DNA of 10,331 bases from CBDHHC01 sp050633205. Its GTDB lineage: Bacteria > Pseudomonadota > Alphaproteobacteria > Rhizobiales > CBDHHC01. The DNA lies in assembly GCA_050633205.1 (NCBI GenBank), contig JBOEGA010000211.1:1-10331 (forward strand). The letters are read 5' to 3'. Position numbers and translations under genes: made by a program. Position 1 is the stretch's first letter, and every line of letters starts with the position of its first letter. The notes below the pieces were generated by a model. That model ran no database searches. It was not told where the DNA came from and saw nothing but the letters and a program-made list of their open reading frames with translations. Of the stretch, positions 1 through 7,500 are shown in pieces.

Positions 1-999
1 CCGTGGAATTTTCCGCTGATGATCGGCGCCTGGAAAATTGCACCGGCATTGGCGGCTGGTAATTCGGTCGTTTTGAAACCTGCTGAAACCGCTTCTTTGT
101 CTTTGCTCCGGTTGGCAGAGCTTGCCTTAGAAGCAGGTGTTCCTGACGGTGTATTCAATGTCGTTACTGGCACAGGAGCCATTGCCGGAGAGGCTTTGGC
201 ATTGTCCATGGATGTTGACATGCTGGTATTTACCGGTTCCGGCGCCGTGGGTAGGCAATTATTGCAGTATTCAGCGCAATCAAATCTAAAAAGAGTTTAT
301 CTGGAGCTAGGTGGAAAATCTCCAAATATTGTCTTTGCCGATGTGCCGGATCTGGACTTTGCAGCCTCGGTATCTGCTGCAGGTATATTCAGAAACTCTG
401 GCCAAGTCTGCATTGCAGGTTCGCGTTTACTCGTACAGCAAGAAATTCATGATGAATTCGTCGCTGCTGTGGCAGATAAAGCAGCTGCAATGCAAGTTGG
501 CGATCCATTGGATCTGAATTCGCAGATTGGCGCGGTGAATAGCCTGCCACAACTGGAGAAGGATCTGCAGTTTGTGGAACAAGCTAGTAAAGAAGGGGCG
601 GAACTTGTAACAGGTGGGCAGCGAATACTCCAGGAATCCGGTGGTTATTATATGTCTCCAACGGTAATGACAGGCGTAAAGCCGGATGACAAATTGTCGC
701 GGGACGAAGTTTTCGGGCCGATATTAGCGGTTACACCCTTTAACGACGAGACTGATGCAATACGTCTAGCCAATAACTCTGTGTACGGGCTTTCCGCTGG
801 TGTTTGGACACAAAACTTGTCTCGAGCTCACCGTATGGTGCATCAGGTTCGCGCCGGTATTGTGCACGTCAATACGTACGGCGGATCTGATTTGACCGTT
901 CCTTTGGGTGGCGTAAAACAGTCGGGCAACGGGCATGATAAATCCCTGCATGCTCTTGACAAATACTATGACCTAAAATCCGCTTGGATCCAGCTTTAG
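1..999 (+). CDS. NAD(P)-dependent aldehyde dehydrogenase, 5'-truncated by window edge
   Basis: This is the C-terminal 332 residues of an aldehyde dehydrogenase, which oxidises an aldehyde to a carboxylic acid with NAD(P)+. The frame is open from base 1 and begins inside the conserved PWNFPL motif, whose Asn is the oxyanion residue. About 150 N-terminal residues of a roughly 480-residue family member are therefore outside the window; the ATG at 19 is internal and not the true start. Visible landmarks are the cofactor-site FTGSGAVG, the general-base Glu in LELGGK (bases 304-306), the catalytic Cys in NSGQVCIAGSR (bases 409-411) and the EVFGPI motif near 706-720. All catalytic residues in view are intact. 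No signal peptide can be assessed. It is followed after 36 nt by the UPF0261 gene and is inferred to be in the same operon. The substrate is unknown; it could be the aldehyde made by the aminotransferase or by amine oxidation downstream. Confidence 0.95.
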   Translation, partial: PWNFPLMIGAWKIAPALAAGNSVVLKPAETASLSLLRLAELALEAGVPDGVFNVVTGTGAIAGEALALSMDVDMLVFTGSGAVGRQLLQYSAQSNLKRVYLELGGKSPNIVFADVPDLDFAASVSAAGIFRNSGQVCIAGSRLLVQQEIHDEFVAAVADKAAAMQVGDPLDLNSQIGAVNSLPQLEKDLQFVEQASKEGAELVTGGQRILQESGGYYMSPTVMTGVKPDDKLSRDEVFGPILAVTPFNDETDAIRLANNSVYGLSAGVWTQNLSRAHRMVHQVRAGIVHVNTYGGSDLTVPLGGVKQSGNGHDKSLHALDKYYDLKSAWIQL

Positions 1000-1023
1000 G
1001 CTGGTCGCTTTGGCTTTTCGGGC

Positions 1024-1028
1024 AGGAG
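1024..1028 (+). promoter_or_regulatory. Ribosome binding site of the UPF0261 gene
   Basis: AGGAG lies 7 nt upstream of the ATG at 1036, which supports that start. The 36-nt gap after the aldehyde dehydrogenase contains no hairpin or promoter-like sequence that I can see. Confidence 0.7.
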
Positions 1029-1035
1029 TCTTTAT

Positions 1036-2292
1036 ATGGTAGATAAAACAATTCTGGTTGTCGGTACCTATGACACAAAAAATGATGAACTGGAATACAT
1101 GGCTGATCGAATTCAGGCCAGTGGTGGCCATGTGATTGGAATGGATATCAGCGTGTTGGGTGATCCAAAACAAGCGGTTGATTATTCCAAACACCAAGTG
1201 GCAGAAGCTGCCGGCAGCTCCATTCAGGAAGCTATAGACAGTGGTGACGAAAACCGGGCAATGCAGATTATGACTGAAGGGGCGGTTAACTTAAGTCAGC
1301 ATCTGTATGAGCAGGGGGTATTTGACGGGGTTGTCATATTGGGTGGCACCATGGGAACGGATCTGGCTTTGGATGTATGTCGTGCACTTCCGTTGGGAGT
1401 GCCAAAATATGTCGTTTCAACTGTGTCGTTCTCGCCTCTGATCGCGCCTGATCGACTGGCACCCGATATCCAGATGATTCTATGGTCAGGTGGCTTGTAT
1501 GGATTGAATTCAGTGTGTAAGTCTTCATTGAGTCAGGCTGCAGGGGCTGTATTAGGTGCTGCAAGAGCTGTCGAAATACCACAAGGGAGTCGTCCGGTTG
1601 TCGGTATGACAAGTTTGGGGAGCTCTTGTCTGAGTTACATGAAATTGCTGAAACCGGCACTGGAAGAACGCGGATTCGAAGTGGCCATATTTCACGCAAC
1701 CGGTATGGGTGGAATGGCTTATGAAGGTCTGGCAAAACAAGGTGCATTTGCCTGTGTAATGGACTTTGCGTTACCGGAACTGGGTAATCTGATGGCGGGC
1801 TCAGTAGTCAATGGTGGCAAAGATCGATTGCTTAATGCAGGCCGTAGCGGCATACCACAAATTATCGCTCCCGGTTGTCTGGATTTGATTGATTTTGCAG
1901 GATGGCAGGAGATTCCTGAACGTTACCGAGACAGGCCTTTTCATGCGCACAATCGTTTAATCAAATCGTCAGCATTGAATGCAGATGAGCGACGAGAAAC
2001 GGCACTGGAGCTTGGCAGGCGATTGTCAGAGTCCAAGTCACCCGTACATGTAATATTGCCGAATCAAGGAATAGAAGAGTGGGACCGTCCTGGGCAGGAA
2101 GCTCATGATCCCGAGGGATTGGCAGCGTTTTTGGACGAAATGCGAAAAACCATCAACGATACCATAAAACTGTCGGAAATAGATGCACACATAAATGATC
2201 AGGCCTTTGTAGATAAAGCACTGGAAATATTCGATGCATGGGTTAGCAATGGAACAATCACGCTAACCAACAGTGCGCATACGTCCCAATGA
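1036..2292 (+). CDS. UPF0261 / Tm-1-like ATP-binding domain protein
   Basis: This 418-residue protein has the full length and layout of the UPF0261 family, related to the N-terminal domain of the tomato Tm-1 virus-resistance protein. Seen in the sequence are the N-terminal VVGTYDTKNDEL strand-loop (residues about 8-19), the glycine-rich GGTMGT (103-108), a second domain opening with VGMTSLGSS (from 189) and ATGMGG, then GKDRLLNAG and a C-terminal NQGIEEWDRPG region. Family members are soluble and predicted to bind a nucleotide; their bacterial function is not established. No signal peptide or membrane segment is visible. Its stop codon overlaps the next gene's start (ATGA at 2289-2292), indicating translational coupling with the flavoprotein. 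In many genomes I recall this family beside a TIM-barrel phosphoenolpyruvate-hydrolase-like gene; none is present on its downstream side here. Its place in a catabolic operon suggests a metabolic or substrate-handling role, which is inference. Confidence 0.9.
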   Translation: MVDKTILVVGTYDTKNDELEYMADRIQASGGHVIGMDISVLGDPKQAVDYSKHQVAEAAGSSIQEAIDSGDENRAMQIMTEGAVNLSQHLYEQGVFDGVVILGGTMGTDLALDVCRALPLGVPKYVVSTVSFSPLIAPDRLAPDIQMILWSGGLYGLNSVCKSSLSQAAGAVLGAARAVEIPQGSRPVVGMTSLGSSCLSYMKLLKPALEERGFEVAIFHATGMGGMAYEGLAKQGAFACVMDFALPELGNLMAGSVVNGGKDRLLNAGRSGIPQIIAPGCLDLIDFAGWQEIPERYRDRPFHAHNRLIKSSALNADERRETALELGRRLSESKSPVHVILPNQGIEEWDRPGQEAHDPEGLAAFLDEMRKTINDTIKLSEIDAHINDQAFVDKALEIFDAWVSNGTITLTNSAHTSQ

Positions 2293-4376
2293 ACGGAACA
2301 AAAGCCCAATATCGACTGTTGTTCGAACCCATTAAGATTGGCCCGGTAACCGCCCCAAACAGATTTTACGCGGTGCCTCACGCGACGGGCCACGGAAATT
2401 TACAACCCAACAGCTCCAATGCACTTCGTGAGATGAAAGCGCGCGGGGGCTGGGGTGTAGTCAGTATGCAGATTACGGAGATTTCTCCTGATAGCGACCT
2501 TGCCAGTCATCCGATTGAACGTCTATGGGATGACAGTGATTTACCCACGCACCAAATGTTTACCGAACGTGTTAAGTCCCACGGTTCACTGGCGGCGATC
2601 GAATTGGGTCATGGCGGCATGCGGTGCCGAAATTTTGTGTCTGGATCTCCTGTTATGGGTCCTAGTCATTTGCCCATCATTGCGCCGGAATTTCCAGTGC
2701 AGGCTAAAGCTATGAGCAAGCGGGATATTACTCATTTTCGTGATTCTCATCGACGAGCTGCGCGTGCTGCCAAGCGTGCCGGGTACGACATCATTTATGT
2801 GTATGCGGCACACGATATTTCGCTACTCAGTCATTTTTTATCTCGCCGTTACAACCACCGGTCGGATGAATATGGCGGTAAATTGGAAAACCGCGTTAGA
2901 TTACTGCGAGAAGTACTGGAGGATACACGCGATGTTGTAGGTGACCAATGCGCGGTTGCACTACGTTTTGCAGTTGCAGAACCTGGAACCGAAAGAGGAT
3001 TAAGTCATAAAGAGGAGGGTCACGACGTTGTAGAGATGCTGGCTGATTTGCCGGATCTGTGGGATGTGAATATTTCCGGTTGGTCAAAGGATTCACAGAC
3101 AACACGTTTCAGCGAAGAAGGTTACCAGCTGGAATTTACGGATTTTGTTAAAAGGATAACCGATAAACCAGTAGTCGGCGTTGGCCGATTCACCTCAGTT
3201 GATAAAATGGTGTCATTAATCAAGTCCGGACGTCTCGATTTAATCGGCGCCGCAAGGCCTTCAATAGCTGATCCGTTTCTTCCCGATAAAATCAAGCGGG
3301 ATCGAATCGATGATATTCGAGAGTGCATTGGTTGTAATATATGTGTGGCAAGCGACAATTATGGCGTTCCACTCAGATGTACGCAAAATCCGACTATTGG
3401 TGAAGAATGGCGTCGTAACTGGCACCCTGAAAAAGTTCCAACTACTTCAGTGCCAGAATCTGTTTTGATTATCGGGGCTGGCCCCGCTGGCTTGGAATGC
3501 GCATTGACGCTCGGGCGCGCGGGGCATCAGGTAACTCTGGTAGACAGTGCTGATGAGGTTGGAGGGCGCTTAAACCGGGAATCTGCCTTGCGTGGTCTAC
3601 ATGCCTGGGGGCGTGTCAGAGAGTATCGCCTGTATCAGCTTCAACAAATGCCTAATGTCGATATTTACCTCCAGAGTGAACTGGATGCGGAAACCGCCAT
3701 AGCATTTGAAGCCGATCGTATTGTGGTGGCGACCGGTGCAAGTTGGCGACGGGATGGCGTCGGTGGTTCCCAACCCTGGCCACTGGAGATTTCAGACAAT
3801 AGCAAGGTATTAACACCCGACGATATCATGGGTGACGTCGAATTGTCAGGCCATGTGTTTGTGTATGACGATGATCATTATTACATGGGTGGTGTTATCG
3901 CTGGACAGCTGAGAGAAGCTGGTTGCTCTGTGACGCTTGCCACGCCGTTGCCCACTATCTCTGCTTGGACCAATTATACACTGGAGCAGACAACTGTAGT
4001 TCAGGACCTTGTTGATCGTGGGGTCGTTTGTAGGACCGGCATGAAATTGTCGAAAATAGCACATGACAAAGCGGAATTCATAGCAACTTCCACTGGCACA
4101 ATGCTAGACATACTGGAATATGATCATCTGGTATTTGTTGGAGCACGTTATCCGTCAACAGATTTATACGAGCGACTGGTAGAAATGGCAGGCGAAGAAA
4201 AAGTAGTGGCAATAGGGGATTGCCTGGTCCCGGGCACCATTCAAGCGGCTGTGTATTCAGGTCACAGGGCTGCCCGACTAATAAACGGAGATCCATTAGC
4301 CGGGAATGAATTTCGACGAGAGCAGCCCATTATTTTTAATAATTATTTAGCTGCGCCAAAGGAGATAGCCCTTTGA
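2289..4376 (+). CDS. Trimethylamine-dehydrogenase-type FMN/[4Fe-4S]/ADP-FAD oxidoreductase
   Basis: This 695-residue protein has the full architecture of the trimethylamine/dimethylamine/histamine dehydrogenase and 2,4-dienoyl-CoA reductase family. An Old Yellow Enzyme-like TIM barrel spans residues about 8-340. Cys346, Cys349, Cys352 and Cys364 form a CxxCxxC-x11-C [4Fe-4S] site almost exactly as in trimethylamine dehydrogenase. A Rossmann dinucleotide domain with GAGPAG (396-401) follows. The stretch ARPSIADPFLP before the cluster and the WHPEK after it are typical of the amine dehydrogenases. The catalytic Tyr/His/Asp triad appears conserved as Tyr172, His175 and Asp268, and one substrate-site Trp as Trp265. 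However, the cysteine that covalently links FMN (Cys30 in the known enzyme) is Ala32 here, and two bowl aromatics are not conserved. It is therefore probably an N-alkyl amine or related dehydrogenase/demethylase acting on another substrate; a DgcA-like dimethylglycine enzyme or an enoate-type reductase are alternatives. No Shine-Dalgarno site is obvious; translation is probably coupled to the preceding gene. Confidence 0.9.
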   Translation: MNGTKAQYRLLFEPIKIGPVTAPNRFYAVPHATGHGNLQPNSSNALREMKARGGWGVVSMQITEISPDSDLASHPIERLWDDSDLPTHQMFTERVKSHGSLAAIELGHGGMRCRNFVSGSPVMGPSHLPIIAPEFPVQAKAMSKRDITHFRDSHRRAARAAKRAGYDIIYVYAAHDISLLSHFLSRRYNHRSDEYGGKLENRVRLLREVLEDTRDVVGDQCAVALRFAVAEPGTERGLSHKEEGHDVVEMLADLPDLWDVNISGWSKDSQTTRFSEEGYQLEFTDFVKRITDKPVVGVGRFTSVDKMVSLIKSGRLDLIGAARPSIADPFLPDKIKRDRIDDIRECIGCNICVASDNYGVPLRCTQNPTIGEEWRRNWHPEKVPTTSVPESVLIIGAGPAGLECALTLGRAGHQVTLVDSADEVGGRLNRESALRGLHAWGRVREYRLYQLQQMPNVDIYLQSELDAETAIAFEADRIVVATGASWRRDGVGGSQPWPLEISDNSKVLTPDDIMGDVELSGHVFVYDDDHYYMGGVIAGQLREAGCSVTLATPLPTISAWTNYTLEQTTVVQDLVDRGVVCRTGMKLSKIAHDKAEFIATSTGTMLDILEYDHLVFVGARYPSTDLYERLVEMAGEEKVVAIGDCLVPGTIQAAVYSGHRAARLINGDPLAGNEFRREQPIIFNNYLAAPKEIAL
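4358..4364 (+). promoter_or_regulatory. Ribosome binding site supporting a TTG start for the sulfatase
   Basis: AAAGGAG ends 8 nt before the TTG at 4373. No ATG or GTG lies at a suitable distance, and the protein must begin here to keep its first beta-strand and metal-binding Asp12. This site therefore decides a non-canonical TTG start. Confidence 0.75.
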
Positions 4377-5968
4377 CTGTTCGAAATGTCCTTTGGATTA
4401 TGTGTGATCAGCTCCGATTTGATTATCTGGGCTGCTATGGCCATCCAAGTTTACAAACACCTCACATAGATAAACTGGCGAGTCGGGGTGTTCGGTTTAC
4501 CAAAGCCTATGTGCAGTCTCCTGTGTGTGGTCCTGCTCGAATGAGTTTTTACACCGGTCGCTATATGAGATCACATGGATCAAACTGGAACAATTTTCCA
4601 TTGCGCGTTGGCGAGCCAACACTGGGCGAGCACTTGAATAAGCTTGGAGTTAGATCCGCATTAGTGGGGAAAACCCATATGGCGCCTGATATGGAAGGCA
4701 TGCAGCGACTGGGTATAGACCCGAATTCCCCAGTCGGTGTTAGGAGCAGTCAATGTGGATTTGAGCCCTACGAGCGGGATGACGGATTGCATCCTGATCA
4801 GAAGAGAAAGCGGCCACGTTATGAACAATACCTTGCTGACCAGGGTTATGAAGGCAGTAATCTTTGGGAACAGTGGGCCAACTCTGCCGAGGATGAAAAG
4901 GGTAATCTACTCAATGGCTGGTTACTTAAATACGCTAATCGGCCAGCACGTATCAGGGAAGAAGATTCAGAAACCCCCTATATGACGCGCCGCGCCATGG
5001 ATTTTATGCGCGAAGCGCAGTTGGAAGGCCAACCGTGGCTATGTCATCTTAGTTATATCAAACCTCATTGGCCTTATATCGTGCCTTCTCCATACCATAA
5101 CATGTATGGCGAGAGTGACTTAGTGCCTGTACGACGGCATGACAGCGAAAGAGAAAATCCTCACCCGGTTTATAAGGCCTTTATGGAGCATCGTTTGTGC
5201 AAAACCTTTCAGCGCGACGAAGTACGCCAACGCGTACTGCCAACTTATATGGGCTTGATAAAACAAATCGATGACCAAATCGGCGAATTGATGTCTTTTA
5301 TGGATGAAAGTGGTCTCAACGAAAACACAATGATTGTGTTCAGTTCGGATCACGGTGACTACCTGGGAGATCACTGGCTGGGAGAAAAGGATTTGTTTCA
5401 TGAACAATCCGTGAAAGTACCCTTAATTATCGTTGATCCGAGTGAAGATGCAGCCCATGGCGTAACGTGTGATGCGCTGGTTGAAGGAATTGATTTAGCT
5501 CCGACGTTTATTGAAACCCTAGGAGGAAAAGTTGAGGATCAAGTGTTGGAAGGGCTTTCATTGACACCGTGGCTACGCGGAGCCAAACCTGACTATTGGC
5601 GCCAGGCAGTGTATTCGGAATACGACTACTCGCNNCAACCTATTAAGGATTGCAGGCTGTATATGGTGTTTGATGGTCGCTGGAAGTATATCCATGCGAC
5701 AGGCTATAGACCCATGTTGTTTGATCTTGAAACTGATCCTGATGAATTTGTAGATTTGGGTGACGAGCCTGAGTTTGGAAGTGAACGACAACGCCTTTCC
5801 CAGTTATTGCTTAATTGGTCTTTAACTGATCACAACAGAATAACAACCAGTGACGAACGGATTGAGCAATATGAACAGCTAGACAGTGGTGTATTAATTG
5901 GTTACTGGGATGAAGATGAGTTGAGGCTAGCCCGTAGCTTGTGCGAAATTAATGATCCAGGAGTTTAA
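4373..5968 (+). CDS. Formylglycine-type sulfatase / phosphonate monoester hydrolase-like, cytoplasmic
   Basis: This 531-residue enzyme of the alkaline-phosphatase-like sulfatase superfamily hydrolyses a sulfate ester or a phospho-mono/diester. Cys52 in SPVCGPAR matches the CxPxR signature and should be converted to formylglycine, the nucleophile, by a maturase. Metal ligands appear as Asp12 and the Asp326-His327 pair in SSDHGD; Lys100-x-His102, Lys230-x-His232 and Lys339 match conserved active-site positions. Residue 13 is Gln, as in choline sulfatases and phosphonate monoester hydrolases, instead of the second Asp of classic arylsulfatases. The spacing Asp326 to Lys339 also fits the phosphonate monoester hydrolase layout as I recall it. 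The N-terminus goes straight into the first strand with no signal peptide, so the substrate must be imported. Translation starts at TTG, overlapping the upstream stop (TTGA, 4373-4376). Two undetermined bases at 5634-5635 leave residue 421 unknown without shifting the frame. The exact substrate cannot be assigned. Confidence 0.92.
   Translation: MTVRNVLWIMCDQLRFDYLGCYGHPSLQTPHIDKLASRGVRFTKAYVQSPVCGPARMSFYTGRYMRSHGSNWNNFPLRVGEPTLGEHLNKLGVRSALVGKTHMAPDMEGMQRLGIDPNSPVGVRSSQCGFEPYERDDGLHPDQKRKRPRYEQYLADQGYEGSNLWEQWANSAEDEKGNLLNGWLLKYANRPARIREEDSETPYMTRRAMDFMREAQLEGQPWLCHLSYIKPHWPYIVPSPYHNMYGESDLVPVRRHDSERENPHPVYKAFMEHRLCKTFQRDEVRQRVLPTYMGLIKQIDDQIGELMSFMDESGLNENTMIVFSSDHGDYLGDHWLGEKDLFHEQSVKVPLIIVDPSEDAAHGVTCDALVEGIDLAPTFIETLGGKVEDQVLEGLSLTPWLRGAKPDYWRQAVYSEYDYSXQPIKDCRLYMVFDGRWKYIHATGYRPMLFDLETDPDEFVDLGDEPEFGSERQRLSQLLLNWSLTDHNRITTSDERIEQYEQLDSGVLIGYWDEDELRLARSLCEINDPGV
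5634..5635. other. Two undetermined bases (NN) in the sulfatase gene
   Basis: The sequence reads cgcnncaacc. The frame is open on both sides and the C-terminal part stays family-like in the same frame, so the gap size is probably correct and only one codon (cnn, residue 421) is unresolved. This looks like an assembly or consensus ambiguity. Confidence 0.95.
5958..5963 (+). promoter_or_regulatory. Ribosome binding site fixing the aminotransferase start at 5973
   Basis: CAGGAG lies 9 nt before the ATG at 5973. The in-frame ATG at 5952 has no Shine-Dalgarno site and would overlap the sulfatase by 17 nt, so 5973 is preferred. Confidence 0.75.
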
Positions 5969-5972
5969 CAAA

Positions 5973-7325
5973 ATGCAAAATGCAGACTTTTTAAATCAAT
6001 ACAATGCGAAGTCCATATGGCACCCAATGGCGCATCCGGCTGAAATGCGAGCTAAGCCGCCAAAAATTATTACTGCCGCCGAAGGTATATATATCACTGA
6101 TCATGAAGGACATAAAACGCTTGATGCTGTAGGTGGACTCTGGAATGTGAATCTGGGTTATTCCTGTACCCCCATAAAACAGGCAATTTCTACGCAACTT
6201 GAGCAATTGCCCTACTATTCCGGATTTCGTGGCACCGGTACCGATACAGCTATCGAATTGGCTTATGAACTCAACCGATTCTTTGAGCCTGAAGGCATGA
6301 CGCGAACCTTTTTCACATCGGGTGGGTCTGATTCAATAGAAAGTGCTTTAAGACTCGCACGACAGTACCATAAGGTGAATGGTCAACCGGAAAGAACGAA
6401 GTTTATTTCGTTGCAAAAAGGCTATCACGGCACTCATATAGGTGGTGCTTCCGTAAATGGAAATGCCAATTTTAGACGTAATTATGAGCCACTACTACCG
6501 GGTTGCTATCATATCCCGGCCCCATGGGTTTATCGCAACCCTTTTGACGAGACCGATCCAGAGAAATTGGCCGCAAGCTGTGCTCGTTTACTGGAGGAAC
6601 AAATTCAGTTTCAGGGTGCCGATACAGTAGCAGCATTTATCATGGAGCCGATCCTGGGTGCCGGTGGCGTCATTGTACCTCATGAAAGCTTTATGCCCTT
6701 AGTGCGAGAAATATGTGATCGCCATGGTGTATTACTAATCGCAGATGAAGTCATAACGGCTTTCGGAAGAACAGGCAGCTGGTCCGGGTCCAGACTGTGG
6801 AATGTACAACCTGATATGATGACTATCGCCAAGGCCATAACCTGTGGTTACTTTCCTTTGGGTGCCTGCATGATAAATGGAAAAATTGCCAGTGCATTTG
6901 AAGAAGATCAATCCAGCTTCGGAGCCATCGGTCATGGTTATACCTATTCCGGCCACCCAGTTGGTTGTGCTGCAGGACTCGCAGCACTTCGGGAAACACT
7001 CCGACTAAATCTCAACGAAAATGCAGCAGTACGCGGATTAGAGTTGCAGGACGCGCTGAAGGGATTAAAGACGAAGCGTGAGCTGGTTGGTGATGTACGT
7101 GGTAAAGGCTTGATGGCGGCGATCGAGTTAGTGTCTGACCGAGATAAGAAAACACCCGCAGATAAAGATACCATGCAGTCTGTTTTTGAAGTAGCGTATC
7201 AGACTGGCGTTATGATTCGTATCTCCGGAAATAATATTATCCTTTCTCCGCCATTGATCGTTTCATCTGAAGATGTTCGTTCTATTATCGGTGCGCTGGA
7301 TAATGCATTATCCGCGGTAGAATAA
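5973..7325 (+). CDS. Class III PLP-dependent aminotransferase (omega-amino acid:pyruvate type)
   Basis: This 450-residue fold-type I, class III aminotransferase transfers an amino group from an amine or omega-amino acid, usually to pyruvate, and leaves an aldehyde. Seen in the sequence are an N-terminal IWHPMAHP segment typical of the beta-alanine/taurine:pyruvate subgroup, a phosphate-binding SGGSDSIESALRLAR helix, GYHGTH stacking on PLP, Asp258 in ADEV pairing with the PLP nitrogen, and the Schiff-base Lys287 in IAKAITCGY. The C-terminal small domain with VRGKGLMAAIEL is complete, so the length is normal. The start at 5973, just 4 nt after the sulfatase stop, is chosen from its ribosome binding site. 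It is cytoplasmic, with no signal peptide. As last gene of the operon it may deaminate the product of the sulfatase or flavoprotein, with the aldehyde dehydrogenase oxidising the aldehyde. Taurine, beta-alanine or another aminoalkyl substrate are possible; specificity cannot be read from the sequence. Confidence 0.92.
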   Translation: MQNADFLNQYNAKSIWHPMAHPAEMRAKPPKIITAAEGIYITDHEGHKTLDAVGGLWNVNLGYSCTPIKQAISTQLEQLPYYSGFRGTGTDTAIELAYELNRFFEPEGMTRTFFTSGGSDSIESALRLARQYHKVNGQPERTKFISLQKGYHGTHIGGASVNGNANFRRNYEPLLPGCYHIPAPWVYRNPFDETDPEKLAASCARLLEEQIQFQGADTVAAFIMEPILGAGGVIVPHESFMPLVREICDRHGVLLIADEVITAFGRTGSWSGSRLWNVQPDMMTIAKAITCGYFPLGACMINGKIASAFEEDQSSFGAIGHGYTYSGHPVGCAAGLAALRETLRLNLNENAAVRGLELQDALKGLKTKRELVGDVRGKGLMAAIELVSDRDKKTPADKDTMQSVFEVAYQTGVMIRISGNNIILSPPLIVSSEDVRSIIGALDNALSAVE

Positions 7326-7500
7326 ATATCAGTGAAATCACATTCCAACTTAATGGCTACTGGAAACTATTGAAATATTGCTAGAGCAGGCTTTGATCGC
7401 TTATTGAGAGTTTGCTTTGTTAAATAGACCTCAATTTGCTACCTTATTCACTCAGGTTTAAAGTTCGATTAGTGTTTATTCATCCTGGGAGAATTGCTGA
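7326..7500. other. 175-bp intergenic region between the two + strand operons
   Basis: This AT-rich gap separates the catabolic operon from the kinase/phosphatase pair. I find no GC-rich hairpin with a T tract and no convincing -35/-10 or -24/-12 promoter pair. A promoter for the kinase gene is expected here from the layout, but I cannot place it. Confidence 0.5.
7487..7491 (+). promoter_or_regulatory. Ribosome binding site of the kinase gene
   Basis: GGGAG lies 9 nt upstream of the ATG at 7501 and supports that start. Confidence 0.7.

Noticed and set aside
1334..1747. 137-codon open frame on the - strand
   Set aside because: It lies wholly opposite the well-supported UPF0261 gene, has no family-like motifs and no ribosome binding site that I can see. 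The same applies to the other short antisense frames.
2289..4376. Naming the flavoprotein trimethylamine dehydrogenase outright
   Set aside because: The FMN-linking Cys and two substrate-cage aromatics appear to be missing, so the substrate should not be transferred.
5952..5972. Upstream in-frame ATG start of the aminotransferase
   Set aside because: It has no Shine-Dalgarno site and overlaps the sulfatase end, whereas the ATG at 5973 has CAGGAG at 9 nt.
7332..7341. Short palindrome GTGAAATCAC after the aminotransferase, considered as a CRP-like operator
   Set aside because: The half-sites are only 2 nt apart instead of 6, and such a short palindrome is expected by chance.
7326..7500. Sigma-54 promoter upstream of the kinase, which would tie it to RtcR
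   Set aside because: I found no GG-N10-GC pair in a TGGCAC/TTGC context on the + strand, so there is no direct evidence for RtcR control.
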